From positions 1 through 64,000 of the forward strand of contig NZ_RAHX01000001.1 of the NCBI RefSeq assembly GCF_003605475.1: a stretch of 64,000 nt of DNA, in the 5' to 3' direction. The DNA comes from Aurantiacibacter aquimixticola (GTDB lineage: Bacteria; Pseudomonadota; Alphaproteobacteria; Sphingomonadales; Sphingomonadaceae). Positions within the stretch are counted from its first letter, which is position 1. The number at the start of each line of letters is the position of its first letter. Below are positions 37,955-47,156 of the stretch, piece after piece. The translations under genes were made by a program, and so were the position numbers. The notes beneath the pieces were generated by a model. The model made no database searches and had not been told where the DNA came from. It saw only the letters and a list, made by a program, of their open reading frames with translations.

Positions 37955-39244
37955 ATGGCAAACGTCACCGTAATCGGCGCTCAGTGGGGCGATGAAGGCA
38001 AGGGCAAGATTGTCGACTGGCTCGCGACACGCGCCGATGCGGTGGTGCGTTTTCAGGGCGGACACAATGCCGGCCATACGCTGGTAGTGAGGGACCAGAC
38101 CTACAAGCTCAGCCTGCTGCCAAGCGGCATCGTCACGGGCACGCTTTCGCTGATCGGCAATGGTGTGGTTCTCGATCCTTGGGCGCTGCGCGACGAGATG
38201 GCGCGGCTAGAAGGGCAGGGCGTTTCGATCACGGCGGACAATTTCGGTATCGCGGACAACTGTCCGCTGATCCTGCCGCTCCACCGTGACCTCGACGGAT
38301 TGCGAGAGGCCGCGGCGGGCAAGGGCAAGATCGGCACGACCGGGCGCGGAATAGGCCCGGCTTACGAAGACAAGGTAGGGCGCCGCGCCATTCGCGTCTG
38401 CGACCTCGCGCATCTCGACGCCATCGAACCGCAGCTCGATCGCCTGTGTGCCCATCACGACGCGCTGCGGGCAGGTTTCGGACAGGAAAAGGTCGATCGC
38501 GCCGCGCTGCTGGACGAGCTGCGCGAGATCGCGCCCTTCGTCGGGCAATTCGCGCAGCCGGTCTGGAAGCGCCTGAACGAGGTGCGCAAGTCCGGCGCAA
38601 AGATCCTGTTCGAAGGCGCGCAGGGCGTCCTGCTCGACGTCGATCACGGCACTTATCCCTTCGTCACCAGCTCCAACACGGTCAGCGGCACGGTCGCCTC
38701 AGGCAGTGGCCTCGGCCCAAACGCGGCAGGCTTCGTGCTCGGTATCGTCAAGGCCTACACCACGCGCGTTGGCAGCGGCCCCTTCCCGACGGAACTGGAG
38801 GACGAAACCGGTCAGCGCCTGGGTGAACGCGGCCATGAATTCGGCACGGTCACCGCGCGCAAGCGTCGTTGCGGCTGGTTCGACGCCGTGCTGGTGCGCC
38901 AGACCTGTGCACTCTCCGGCGTCACCGGCATCGCGCTCACCAAGATCGACGTGCTCGACGGGTTCGAGACAATCCGCATCTGCACAGGCTATCGGCTTGG
39001 CGACGAGGTGCTCGACTACCTGCCCGCCCATGCCGCCGACCAGGTGCGCGTCGAGCCGATCTACGAGGAGATCGAGGGCTGGGAAGGCACAACGGTCGGC
39101 GCACGCAGCTGGGCGGACCTGCCGGCGCAGGCGATCAAGTATATCCGCCGGATCGAGGAACTGATCGAATGCCCGGTGGCGAGCGTCTCGACCAGCCCGG
39201 AACGTGACGATACGATCCTTGTGCGCGATCCTTTCGCCGACTGA
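37955..39244 (+). CDS. purA: Adenylosuccinate synthetase
   Basis: A 429-residue enzyme that joins IMP and aspartate using GTP, the committed step to AMP. Seen: [19 protein letters not shown] (P-loop and catalytic Asp), [11 protein letters not shown] with catalytic His, [41 protein letters not shown], the [10 protein letters not shown] segment and [10 protein letters not shown]. The ATG at 37955 begins [18 protein letters not shown]. Its TGA directly abuts the stop of the convergent DUF6768 gene in TGATCA. Confidence 0.97.
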   Translation: MANVTVIGAQWGDEGKGKIVDWLATRADAVVRFQGGHNAGHTLVVRDQTYKLSLLPSGIVTGTLSLIGNGVVLDPWALRDEMARLEGQGVSITADNFGIADNCPLILPLHRDLDGLREAAAGKGKIGTTGRGIGPAYEDKVGRRAIRVCDLAHLDAIEPQLDRLCAHHDALRAGFGQEKVDRAALLDELREIAPFVGQFAQPVWKRLNEVRKSGAKILFEGAQGVLLDVDHGTYPFVTSSNTVSGTVASGSGLGPNAAGFVLGIVKAYTTRVGSGPFPTELEDETGQRLGERGHEFGTVTARKRRCGWFDAVLVRQTCALSGVTGIALTKIDVLDGFETIRICTGYRLGDEVLDYLPAHAADQVRVEPIYEEIEGWEGTTVGARSWADLPAQAIKYIRRIEELIECPVASVSTSPERDDTILVRDPFAD

Positions 39245-39619
39245 TCACTTTCGCTCTTCGCTCAGCAGCGCGACCTGCACCTGCAGGCGCTTCACCTCGC
39301 GCAGTATGCTCAGCATGTTCATGCGCTGGAACAGCCAGTTCTTGGTGAAACCCTGGATCACCAGCACGGCAAGCGCCGCGATAGCCCACATCAGGTGCTC
39401 CCACGGCTCGTGCGATGTGAACACCATGTAGAAACAGAAGATCAGCAGCAGTCCGAACACGACGCTCATCGCGAAGACGAGCTTGGTCCACCCGCCCATC
39501 GGCCCGGCCATGCTGTCTCCGATCTGGCGGAACATGCCGCGGTCGGATTCCAGTTCATTGAGAAATGCCTTGTCGTCGGCGTCGAGAATGTCGCGGATGC
39601 CATTGTCGGTGTCAGTCAT
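39245..39619 (-). CDS. DUF6768-like membrane protein (sigma factor partner)
   Basis: A 124-residue protein with an acidic N-terminal half (DADDKAFLNELESDRGMFRQ), two membrane segments (about 45-65 and 75-92, LVFAMSVVFGLLLIFCFYMV and MWAIAALAVLVIQGF) and a C-terminal amphipathic helix (LFQRMNMLSILREVKRLQVQ). It resembles the DUF6768 family usually encoded after a sigma factor. Its ATG overlaps the sigma factor stop by four bases, so it may control that factor, which is inference. A strong CAGGAG ribosome site precedes the ATG. Confidence 0.75.
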   Translation of the reverse strand: MTDTDNGIRDILDADDKAFLNELESDRGMFRQIGDSMAGPMGGWTKLVFAMSVVFGLLLIFCFYMVFTSHEPWEHLMWAIAALAVLVIQGFTKNWLFQRMNMLSILREVKRLQVQVALLSEERK

Positions 39620-40164
39620 GGAGTGTCTCCTGAAAGAGCCGTTTTCAATTTGCGGCGGGCATGAAAGAGGCGCGACTTGGCTGTGCCTTCGGGGATGTTC
39701 TGCACCTCGGCGATTTCAGCGAGGGTCAGGCCTTCGCGAAAGAAGAGGTGTGCGGCGAGGCGCTGGTCTGGCGGCAGTGCGGCGAAGGCTTCGCGAAGCG
39801 CCAGCGCCTCGCCTTGGCGAGCTGGATCGGCGGCTTCGATGTCGTCCTCGCCATCGAACACGCTGCGCCCGCGCTGCGCGCTGCGGATTGCATCGACACA
39901 GCGTCGGCGCAGGATACCGAAGTCGAACGGCGCGAAGCGTGACGGATCGCGCAGACGTGCGATGCGGGGCAGGATCGAAAGCCATGCTTCCTGCACGGCC
40001 CCGGCAGCAAGGTCCGTATCGCCAAGTATTCGGCGTGCCGTGCGCAACATGCGCGTCTGGAAACGCTGGGCTAGTCGCTGGGCGGCTCGTCGATCGCCCG
40101 CCATTGTAGCGGTGACAAGATATTCCTCGAAGAGCTGCGCGCTGTGAGGTGGTTTTCCCGCCAT
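39616..40164 (-). CDS. ECF-type RNA polymerase sigma factor
   Basis: A 182-residue sigma-70 family protein with region 2 (RMLRTARRILGDTDLAAGAVQEAWLSILPR, shown in two parts around residues 35-65) and region 4 (FREGLTLAEIAEVQNIPEGT then AKSRLFHARRKLK). There is no region 3, as in ECF factors. ATG 40164 gives MAGKPPHSAQLFEEYLV; a longer in-frame reading to 40263 lacks resemblance. It is co-translated with the membrane DUF6768 protein. It probably redirects polymerase to envelope or stress genes, but no target promoter was identified. Confidence 0.88.
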   Translation of the reverse strand: MAGKPPHSAQLFEEYLVTATMAGDRRAAQRLAQRFQTRMLRTARRILGDTDLAAGAVQEAWLSILPRIARLRDPSRFAPFDFGILRRRCVDAIRSAQRGRSVFDGEDDIEAADPARQGEALALREAFAALPPDQRLAAHLFFREGLTLAEIAEVQNIPEGTAKSRLFHARRKLKTALSGDTP

Positions 40165-40288
40165 ACCCCGTAAGTCGCGCGAGAGCGGGGAAAGGTTCAA
40201 GTGCCGACCGAAGGTTAATTCGGTTTCTTGACATGATCCGCTTTTGTTCGCATCCTGTTCCAAGGAAACGACTCATGAGGAACAGGGA

Positions 40289-41263
40289 ATGCAGCAGTCC
40301 GATTTCGCGTATGAGCTGGCGGCAGACAGCGCCGGTCTGCCGCTCGCGGTCTCCATTTTTGCAGACGGCGACGCTTTGCGTGCCGACATGGAAGAAGATG
40401 TTAGGTCGGCTGGGCTGAACGTGCGCGAATGCGGCGATCTTTCGCAATTGCTTGCTGGCGACGCGCGCGCCCTTGGAGAGCTGGTGCTCGTCGATTGCCC
40501 GCATCCCGACGCCGCCGCGATGGCGACTCTTTCCCGGCTGGACAGTCGATCGGCGCGATCTGGCGCGCGTCTGGTGATTTCTACGACGCTGGACGCTCTC
40601 GATGCCGTGTTCGGCTGCTGCGCGCAATCGGCACCGCAGATCCTTATCGAGCCGCTACGGGCGGAGCGCGTGATCGCATTAGGCCGGGTGCTTGCCGGCA
40701 TTCCGAAGATGCGGCTTCGTGAGCTGTCGGAAGATGACAGGCTCACCCTGCTCCGCCTGACCGAGCAGGTCGGTCATATCGCGGAACGGCTGGACAAGCT
40801 CGACAAGGCGAATGGCGGCTGGGGCCAGAAGGCAGGCGGTGGTGCGTTTCGATTCGAAAGTCCGAAAGAAGGCTACCGCGCCGAAGACAAACTGATCCGG
40901 AAGCCGCGCCCGCCACTGCCCGATGCCCGGCTGGTGCGCGAAATCATCGCCCGGCGAAAGGCGCGAGCGGAATATTTCGATCCGGAATTGTTCGCGGACC
41001 CGGCCTGGGACATGCTGCTCGATCTTACAGCCGCGCGTGTGGAACATCAGCGCGTATCGGTGACCTCGCTCTGCATCGCATCAGGCGTGCCGCCGACCAC
41101 GGCCCTGCGATGGATCGGGCAAATGGTCGATTCGGGTCTTTTCCTGCGTGTGGAGGACGACGCCGATCGCCGGCGTGCCTTTATCGAACTTTCCGACAGC
41201 GCGGCCGATGCGATGGCGCGCTATTTTGCGGAAATCGGTACGGAGGCGATGGCTCTGGCCTAG
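40289..41263 (+). CDS. Pseudo-receiver and winged-helix regulator
   Basis: A 324-residue protein. The first 130 residues look like a receiver fold: PLAVSIFADGDALRADMEED, ELVLVDCPHPDAAAM with Asp at the phosphoacceptor strand, ARLVISTTLDALDAV and ILIEPLRAERV where the conserved Lys would be. A coiled coil follows (LRLTEQVGHIAERLDKLDKA), and the C-terminal 100 residues form a MarR-type winged helix (RVSVTSLCIASGVPPTTALRW, then VDSGLFLRVEDDADRRRAFI). AGGAACAGGGA precedes the ATG. It is divergent from the sigma factor with 124 bases between. Targets are unknown. Confidence 0.75.
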   Translation: MQQSDFAYELAADSAGLPLAVSIFADGDALRADMEEDVRSAGLNVRECGDLSQLLAGDARALGELVLVDCPHPDAAAMATLSRLDSRSARSGARLVISTTLDALDAVFGCCAQSAPQILIEPLRAERVIALGRVLAGIPKMRLRELSEDDRLTLLRLTEQVGHIAERLDKLDKANGGWGQKAGGGAFRFESPKEGYRAEDKLIRKPRPPLPDARLVREIIARRKARAEYFDPELFADPAWDMLLDLTAARVEHQRVSVTSLCIASGVPPTTALRWIGQMVDSGLFLRVEDDADRRRAFIELSDSAADAMARYFAEIGTEAMALA

Positions 41264-42240
41264 CGGCGGTCGAACGCGGCTTGCGCTTCGGCTCGTTCGG
41301 TAACACCGCTCGCGACGAGCAATTGCAGCAGGATCCGGGCCCTGGCAGGTCCGAGAGCGCGGGCCGCGATGAAGCCGCTTTCGACGTCATCGGGTTCGGT
41401 ATCGACGAGCCCTTCATCCACCCGTGTCGCGCGCACCACTGGCACGCCAGCGCGAACTGCTTCGCTCAACGCATCTCGCACGCAGTCCGGAGCGTTGCCC
41501 TCGCCGAAGCCCGCCAGCACGATCCCGCGCGCGCCGCCACTTATCGCTCGCGTGACGCTGCCTTCATCCATGCCCGCAAACGCGTGCAGGATCGGGACCA
41601 TTGGAAACGCATCGGGAAAGGGGAAGCGCGCCTTCTCGGCAGGTCGCCATGGCGGGGAGAGCCAGTCGAGCGTGGATGGCGTAGCCAGCGCAACCGGGCC
41701 GCGGGGATAACCTCGAAATGCATTGGTGCCACCGGTGCGTGCCTTTCGCGCATCGCGTGCGGAAAGAACATTGTCGCCCATCACCAGCAGCACGCCGCGC
41801 CCTGCGCTTTCGTCACTTGCGGCAACGCGGACGGCATTGGCGAAATTGCGCAACCCGTCGCTGCCTACCGCGTCTGCTGGCCGCATTGCGCCAACGAGCA
41901 CGACAGGCTTTTCCGTGGGCAAGGTCTGATCGAGCAGAAAGGCGGTTTCTTCCGCAGTGTCTGTGCCGTGGGTAACGATCACACCCTTGCATTTGGGATC
42001 GACCATGGCCGACACACAGGCCGCGTGAAGCTCACCCCAGATTGCGGGGCCGATATTTGCCGAGTCGATGTTGGCAACTTGCCGGCCTTCCAATTCCGTT
42101 TCGACACCTAGTGCACCGAATTCGGCGAGGAAATCCGCGATATCGATTTGACCCGGCCGATAGTCCCGCCGCGTGGCGGAGCCCGCCTGTCCGGCGATCG
42201 TGCCTCCGGTGGCGAGGACGAGGATGGACTGGCCGCTCAT
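41260..42240 (-). CDS. L-asparaginase/glutaminase family protein
   Basis: A 326-residue hydrolase that should convert asparagine to aspartate and ammonia. Both active-site loops are present: ILVLATGGTIAG with the nucleophilic Thr, and VIVTHGTDTAEETAFLL with Thr-Asp and downstream Lys. VVLVGAMRPADAVGSDGLRN and ARKARTGGTNAFRGY are family markers. ATG 42240 gives no signal peptide, so it is probably cytoplasmic; ATG 42264 is an alternative. Its stop overlaps the convergent regulator in CTAG. Confidence 0.9.
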   Translation of the reverse strand: MSGQSILVLATGGTIAGQAGSATRRDYRPGQIDIADFLAEFGALGVETELEGRQVANIDSANIGPAIWGELHAACVSAMVDPKCKGVIVTHGTDTAEETAFLLDQTLPTEKPVVLVGAMRPADAVGSDGLRNFANAVRVAASDESAGRGVLLVMGDNVLSARDARKARTGGTNAFRGYPRGPVALATPSTLDWLSPPWRPAEKARFPFPDAFPMVPILHAFAGMDEGSVTRAISGGARGIVLAGFGEGNAPDCVRDALSEAVRAGVPVVRATRVDEGLVDTEPDDVESGFIAARALGPARARILLQLLVASGVTERAEAQAAFDRR

Positions 42241-42298
42241 GCCGGCGGCGGTTAGCGCGGGCATGGCCGCATTGCCAGCGTCGATGAAAAAACGACAC

Positions 42299-42327
42299 TT
42301 TAACCTCACCGCGCTATTCGCTACAGG
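42299..42327 (+). promoter_or_regulatory. Candidate promoter of tRNA-Val
   Basis: TTTAAC at 42299-42304 and TACAGG at 42322-42327, spaced 17 bases, ending 22 bases before the tRNA. The minus-10 box resembles the TATAGG proposed for ctaC. Confidence 0.45.
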
Positions 42328-42349
42328 CGCGACAGCGCAAGCGAAACAG

Positions 42350-42425
42350 GGGCGGTTAGCTCAGTTGGTAGAGCATCTCGTTTACACCGAGAGGGTCGGC
42401 GGTTCGAGACCGTCACCGCCCACCA
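42350..42425 (+). tRNA. tRNA-Val (anticodon TAC)
   Basis: A complete cloverleaf. The acceptor arms GGGCGGT and ACCGCCC pair fully, with discriminator A and an encoded CCA. The D arm has TAGCTCAGTTGGTAGAGCA. The anticodon stem TCTCG/CGAGA encloses the loop TTTACAC, giving anticodon TAC for valine codons GTA/GTG. The T arm is GGCGGTTCGAGACCGTC. Confidence 0.97.
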
Positions 42426-42444
42426 GTCTCGCACGGCGCGCATC

Positions 42445-43725
42445 ATGAGATCGCTGGATATCGGAATTGCGGGTTGCGGCATGGCCGGGCTCTCCGCTGC
42501 GCTGTTGCTGCATCGTCAGGGCCATCGGATCACCCTCTACGAACGTTTCGACGAAGCGCGCCCGATCGGCAGCGGCCTCATGATCCAGCCCACCGGCATG
42601 GCGGTGCTGAGCAGACTTGGTCTTGCACAGGCAGTAATGGCGCATGGTGCTCAAATCGATGGCCTGCTCGGGCTTAACAATGAGGGCGAGACGGTGTTGG
42701 AGGCCGCTTACGCACATCTCGGCCTGCTCGGCGCATTCGGTCTCGGTATCCATCGGGCGAGCTTGTTCGAAACGCTTTTTGGCGCAGTGCAAGAGCAGGA
42801 CATCGTCACCCGTGCTGGCCGCGAGGTGAAAGGCACTTCGCTCGCGAAAGGCGGGCGCACCCTCGATTTCGACGATGGCGGGACATCGCCACCGCATGAG
42901 CTGATTGTCGATGCGCTTGGCGTAGGTTCGCCATTGGTCCCCCCTACCGATGCGGTTCTGCCTTTCGGCGCTCTTTGGGCGACGGTCGACTGGCCCACAG
43001 GAGATGTGTTCGATGGCCGACTGCTCGAACAGCGTTATCGCCGGGCCGATCGGATGGTCGGTCTGCTTCCTGTGGGTGAGGGCAAGGCGGCGTTTTTCTG
43101 GTCGCTACGCGGTGATGAACATGCCGATTGGCAAGCGGAGGGGATGGCAGCCTTTCGCGCAGAGGTTTGCAGGCTCTGGCCGGAATGTGAAGCGATCGAG
43201 CCACAGCTGACCGAATCCGAACAGCTGACTTTCGCTCGCTATGCCCATCGCACCAGCGCAGCGGCGACGGGCGAGCGGATCGTGCATGTCGGCGATAGCT
43301 GGCATGCAGCAAGCCCGCAGCTCGGCCAAGGCGCAAATATGGCTTTGCTCGACGCTTGGGGCCTCGCCCAAGCGATTCGGGAGAGCGACGATCTCGAAGC
43401 TGCGCTGCGTCGCTATCTCGCTCTGCGTGCATCGCATGTCCGCTTGTATCAATGGCTGACCCGGGCGTTCACGCCGCCATTCCAATCGAACTCGATCTGG
43501 CCCGCGGTCTTTCGTGACCTTTTCATGGCGCCCGCATCGCGCATCCCGCCTGGCCCACGACTGAAAGCGCATCTCGTCGCGGGCCTGGTTGGTGCACAGC
43601 TCGATCGAATGGATCTGCCGCTACCCGATTACGAAACGCTGGGGTTAGTATCCGGCGCATCGCCGGCTTCAACCGAAAGGGCCTCGCGCACTTCCTCTCG
43701 TGCAGAGGCGCTCGCCCAGTCATAA
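42445..43725 (+). CDS. FAD-dependent monooxygenase (PHBH fold)
   Basis: A 426-residue class A flavoprotein hydroxylase. Seen: GIAGCGMAGLSAALLLHRQG (FAD-binding GxGxxG), ERFDEARPIGSGLMIQPTGM, and HVGDSWHAASPQLGQGANMALLDA near the C-terminus. The middle VDALGVGSPLV replaces the usual DGxxS segment, so NADPH handling may differ. Relatives hydroxylate aromatic acids, ubiquinone precursors or antibiotics; the substrate is unknown. The last 32 codons overlap the end of the convergent TlpA gene (43629-43725). The ATG lies 19 bases after the tRNA gene. Confidence 0.85.
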   Translation: MRSLDIGIAGCGMAGLSAALLLHRQGHRITLYERFDEARPIGSGLMIQPTGMAVLSRLGLAQAVMAHGAQIDGLLGLNNEGETVLEAAYAHLGLLGAFGLGIHRASLFETLFGAVQEQDIVTRAGREVKGTSLAKGGRTLDFDDGGTSPPHELIVDALGVGSPLVPPTDAVLPFGALWATVDWPTGDVFDGRLLEQRYRRADRMVGLLPVGEGKAAFFWSLRGDEHADWQAEGMAAFRAEVCRLWPECEAIEPQLTESEQLTFARYAHRTSAAATGERIVHVGDSWHAASPQLGQGANMALLDAWGLAQAIRESDDLEAALRRYLALRASHVRLYQWLTRAFTPPFQSNSIWPAVFRDLFMAPASRIPPGPRLKAHLVAGLVGAQLDRMDLPLPDYETLGLVSGASPASTERASRTSSRAEALAQS

Positions 43726-44252
43726 GCGCCGGTGATGCGCCACACTTCGCGACCCTCGGCATCGTAGAGAACCGTCAGCGGAAGAAGGGGGCCACCATCG
43801 AAGGCGTTGGCAAGATCGTTTCCGGAGTCCATCCAGCGTGGCAGGTTCGGCAATTCGTACCTATCGAAAAATGGCTGCACCACTTCGGCACCCTTGAGAT
43901 CGGCGCTGACCGTCAGAACGCGGACCTCGCCCTCAAGATCGGCAGCCAATTCGTCCAGCAGCGGCATTTCCACCACGCATGGCCTGCACCAGGTCGCCCA
44001 GAGGTTCATCAGCACCGGCCCGTCGACATCGCGCAGGTCCAGCCTGGCACCATCCGGGTCGATTACGGTCACGGCCGGGATGCGCTCACCCGCGAAATCG
44101 CGCAGCAAAGTCCCGGTGAGGTCGATAGCTTCGCTTTCGTCCGCGGCAGCGACGGTTTCTTGCGCCTCTTCCTCCGCCCCGGTATCGCACGCCGCCAGCA
44201 TGCCGACGCCGAGCGCGGCAAAGGCGAAACGGGAAAGGCACGATTTGGCCAC
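43629..44252 (-). CDS. TlpA-like periplasmic thioredoxin lipoprotein
   Basis: A 207-residue thiol-disulfide protein. GTG 44252 follows GGAGGA and gives the signal [20 protein letters not shown] with a lipobox LAAC. The thioredoxin domain (about 60-195) has [20 protein letters not shown] with the CRPC redox pair, and the cis-Pro region [13 protein letters not shown]. TlpA proteins reduce cysteines during cytochrome c or oxidase CuA assembly; DsbD at 13667 could supply its electrons. It is divergent from argH with only 19 bases between start codons. Confidence 0.9.
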   Translation of the reverse strand: MAKSCLSRFAFAALGVGMLAACDTGAEEEAQETVAAADESEAIDLTGTLLRDFAGERIPAVTVIDPDGARLDLRDVDGPVLMNLWATWCRPCVVEMPLLDELAADLEGEVRVLTVSADLKGAEVVQPFFDRYELPNLPRWMDSGNDLANAFDGGPLLPLTVLYDAEGREVWRITGAYDWASASAREEVREALSVEAGDAPDTNPSVS

Positions 44253-44271
44253 GGAAAAATCCTCCAATGCG

Positions 44272-45645
44272 ATGTGGGGCGGCAGGTTTGCCGGGGGCCC
44301 CTCTGCCATAATGCGCGAGATCAATGCTTCTATCCCGTTCGATAGGCGATTGTGGCAGCAGGACCTGGAAGCCAGCCGCGCCCATGTCGCCATGCTGGCG
44401 GCTTGCGACATCGTTTCGGACGACGACGCGGACACGATCCTGGGCGGGCTCGACACGATCGAGAGAGAATATGAGCGCGATGGCGTGCCCGAGGATTGGG
44501 ATCTCGAAGACATTCACATGACCGTGGAAGCGCGATTGGCAGAATTGGTCGGGCCGGTGGCAGGCCGGTTGCATACCGCGCGTAGCCGCAACGACCAGGT
44601 GGCGACGGATTTTCGCCTCTGGGTGCGCGATACGATCGACACGCTGTCAGAAGCGCTGCACGACCTGCAGTGCGCCCTGGTTTCGCGCGCTGGTGATCAT
44701 GCCGACACCATCATGCCCGGCTTCACCCATTTGCAGACCGCGCAGCCCGTCACGCTGGGCCACCACCTGATGGCGTATTACGAAATGATCGGGCGCGATG
44801 TGGACCGTTTCCGCACCGCTCGTGAACGCCTGAACGATTGCCCGCTGGGCAGCGCGGCGCTTGCCGGCACGGGCTTCGCCATAGATCGCGAAATGACGGC
44901 GCAGGCGCTGGGTTTCGACGCGCCGACGGCCAACAGCCTCGATGCGGTGTCGGATCGCGACTTTGCGCTCGATTTCCTGTCGGCCGCCAGCCAATGCGCG
45001 TTGCACCTGTCGCGGCTGGCGGAAGAGTTCGTCATCTGGGCGAGCCAGCCTTTCAGTTTCGTTCGCATGCCCGATGCGCTGAGCACCGGGTCATCCATCA
45101 TGCCGCAGAAGAAGAACCCGGACGCCGCAGAGCTCGTGCGCGGCCATGCGGGGCGGATAGTCGGGTGCTTGGTCGCGCTGATGATGACGATGAAAGGGCT
45201 TCCGCTCGCCTATTCGAAGGACATGCAGGACGACAAGCCGCCCGTTTTCGAGGCAGCGGACCTTCTGGCGCTCAGCGTGGCGGCGATGACAGGCATGGTG
45301 GCCGATGCGGATTTCAAGGTCAAACGGATGCGAGAGGCCGCGGAACTCGGTTTCGCCACCGCCACCGACCTTGCCGACTGGCTGGTGCGCGAGGCGGGAA
45401 TTCCTTTTCGCGAAGCGCATCACATCACCGGCGCCGCGGTAAAGCTTGCGGAGACGAAGGGCGTCGCACTCAGCGAACTGGCATTGGAGGATTTTCAAGG
45501 TGTGGATGCGCGTATCGACAGCAGCGTGTACGAAGCGCTGACAGTCGAGGAATCGGTCGCGGCGCGAGCATCCTATGGCGGCACCGCACCCGATGAAGTG
45601 CGTGATCGGGTGAATGAAGCGCGAAACAGGCTGGGAATGACATGA
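44272..45645 (+). CDS. argH: Argininosuccinate lyase
   Basis: A 457-residue fumarase-superfamily enzyme that releases arginine and fumarate. Seen: [55 protein letters not shown] with catalytic His, and the signature [13 protein letters not shown] with catalytic Ser. ATG 44272 gives the normal family N-terminus but lacks a clear ribosome site; an in-frame TTG at 44245 has AAAGG upstream and would add nine residues overlapping the TlpA start. It heads argH-lptM-lysA with four-base or zero gaps. Confidence 0.95.
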   Translation: MWGGRFAGGPSAIMREINASIPFDRRLWQQDLEASRAHVAMLAACDIVSDDDADTILGGLDTIEREYERDGVPEDWDLEDIHMTVEARLAELVGPVAGRLHTARSRNDQVATDFRLWVRDTIDTLSEALHDLQCALVSRAGDHADTIMPGFTHLQTAQPVTLGHHLMAYYEMIGRDVDRFRTARERLNDCPLGSAALAGTGFAIDREMTAQALGFDAPTANSLDAVSDRDFALDFLSAASQCALHLSRLAEEFVIWASQPFSFVRMPDALSTGSSIMPQKKNPDAAELVRGHAGRIVGCLVALMMTMKGLPLAYSKDMQDDKPPVFEAADLLALSVAAMTGMVADADFKVKRMREAAELGFATATDLADWLVREAGIPFREAHHITGAAVKLAETKGVALSELALEDFQGVDARIDSSVYEALTVEESVAARASYGGTAPDEVRDRVNEARNRLGMT

Positions 45646-45890
45646 CGATGCGGAAAACTCTCGCAATCACGGCGATTTGTGTGGCGCTCTCCGCTTGTGG
45701 ACAGAAGGCCGATCTGGAACCCGTTGCCGGTCAGTCGCTTCCGCCCGCCCCCTATGGTGCAGAGCAGCCGCTGGAGGCCGAGGAATTGCTCGCGCTGCCG
45801 CCACAGGCCGCGCCGGAGCGCAGCATCGAATTGCGGCGCGAGAGCGAGGAACGCGAGGACGACCCCTTCGATCTCCCGCCGGAGGACTGA
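45642..45890 (+). CDS. Small lipoprotein, LptM-like
   Basis: An 82-residue lipoprotein: [19 protein letters not shown] with lipobox LSAC, then GQKADLEPV, which matches the CGQKGxLYxP start of LptM/YifL-type proteins. LptM helps the LPS translocon LptD mature. The rest is Pro/Glu-rich and probably unstructured. It overlaps argH by four bases (ATGA) and abuts lysA; small lipoproteins at this position before lysA are common in proteobacteria. Confidence 0.75.
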   Translation: MTMRKTLAITAICVALSACGQKADLEPVAGQSLPPAPYGAEQPLEAEELLALPPQAAPERSIELRRESEEREDDPFDLPPED

Positions 45891-47153
45891 TTGGACCACT
45901 TCACGCTCAAGGACGGCGAGCTGCACGCCGAGGACGTGCCGCTTGCCCGTATTTCGAAAGACGTGGGCACGCCCGTCTATGTCTACTCGCGCGCTACCTT
46001 TGCGCGGCACGCACGTGTTTTCCGCGATGCGCTCTCCGGTTTGCGGCGGCCGCCGCATCTTGCCTTTGCCGTCAAGGCCAATCCCAATCTGGCCGTGCTG
46101 CGATTGCTGGCCAATGAGGGTTATGGCGCAGATGTCGTGTCCGGCGGAGAGCTGGCGCGCGCGCTTTCCGCAGGCATGGCGGCGAAGGATATCGTGTTTT
46201 CCGGTGTCGGAAAGACGGACGCCGAATTGGTGCAGGGCCTCGATGCGGGCATAGGTCAATTCAACATCGAGTCGGGAGAGGAAGGCCGCGAGCTGGCGGC
46301 GCTCGCCGCATCGCGCGGCCAGGTCGCGCGATGCGCGCTGCGGGTCAATCCCGATGTCGATGCGGGAACGCATGACAAGATTTCGACTGGACGCGCAGAC
46401 AATAAGTTCGGCGTTCCCATCGGCCATGCGCCCGCGCTGTTCGCAGAACTTTCGCGCCTGCCGGGGATCGAGCTGCGCGGACTGGCGGTGCATATCGGCA
46501 GCCAGCTATCCGATCTTACTCCGCTCGAAACGGCGTTTGCGAAACTGGGTGACATGCTGGCGCGCCTGCGCAGCGAAGGTCACACGATCACGCATATGGA
46601 CTTGGGGGGCGGTCTCGGCGTGCCCTACCGTCGTGGAGAGCACTTTCCCGAACCGGCCGAATACGGCGCAATGGTCGCGCGCATAACTGCAGACTGGGAC
46701 GTGACGCTCATGTTCGAGCCGGGTCGGGTGATTGCCGGAAATGCCGGCGTCCTGTTGACAAAAGTCATCCGCGTGAAGCGTGGCCTCAACCATCCCTTCG
46801 TCATCGTCGACGCGGCAATGAACGACCTCGCGCGGCCTGCGCTTTACGGGGCCTGGCACGATTTCGATGCGGTCGCCCCGTCCGGTGAACGAATGACAGC
46901 CAACATCGTCGGCCCCATTTGCGAGACGGGCGATACATTCGCTCTCGACCGGGAGACGGATGCGCTGGTCTCCGGCGATCTAGCCGTATTCCGCACGGCG
47001 GGCGCCTATGGCGCAACGATGGCGAGCAGCTACAATTCCCGCGGCTTCGTTGCCGAGGTGATGGTGGACGGATCGGAATTTGCCGTCGTTGCCGATCGCA
47101 TCCTGCCCGGCGCCATTGCCGATGCCGAGCGCGTGCCGGACTTTCTGGGCTAA
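45891..47153 (+). CDS. lysA: Diaminopimelate decarboxylase
   Basis: A 420-residue PLP enzyme of the alanine-racemase fold that makes lysine from meso-diaminopimelate. Seen: TPVYVYSRATFARHARVF, the PLP Lys in LAFAVKANPNLAVL, HIGSQLSDLTPLE, LGGGLGVPY, FEPGRVIAGNAGVLLTKV and the active-site Cys of IVGPICETGDTFA. The start is TTG directly after the preceding TGA, so translation is coupled. It is followed three bases later by the siroheme synthase-like gene. Confidence 0.95.
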   Translation: MDHFTLKDGELHAEDVPLARISKDVGTPVYVYSRATFARHARVFRDALSGLRRPPHLAFAVKANPNLAVLRLLANEGYGADVVSGGELARALSAGMAAKDIVFSGVGKTDAELVQGLDAGIGQFNIESGEEGRELAALAASRGQVARCALRVNPDVDAGTHDKISTGRADNKFGVPIGHAPALFAELSRLPGIELRGLAVHIGSQLSDLTPLETAFAKLGDMLARLRSEGHTITHMDLGGGLGVPYRRGEHFPEPAEYGAMVARITADWDVTLMFEPGRVIAGNAGVLLTKVIRVKRGLNHPFVIVDAAMNDLARPALYGAWHDFDAVAPSGERMTANIVGPICETGDTFALDRETDALVSGDLAVFRTAGAYGATMASSYNSRGFVAEVMVDGSEFAVVADRILPGAIADAERVPDFLG

Positions 47154-47156
47154 GCC

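Noticed and set aside
40228..40256. TTGACA-like minus-35 box before the pseudo-receiver regulator
   Set aside because: At 17 bases spacing the minus-10 position reads CATCCT, too poor to call a promoter.
42350..42425. tRNA-Val as an attachment site for an integrated element
   Set aside because: No integrase gene, no repeat of the tRNA 3' end downstream that I could see, and the neighbours look like ordinary chromosomal genes.
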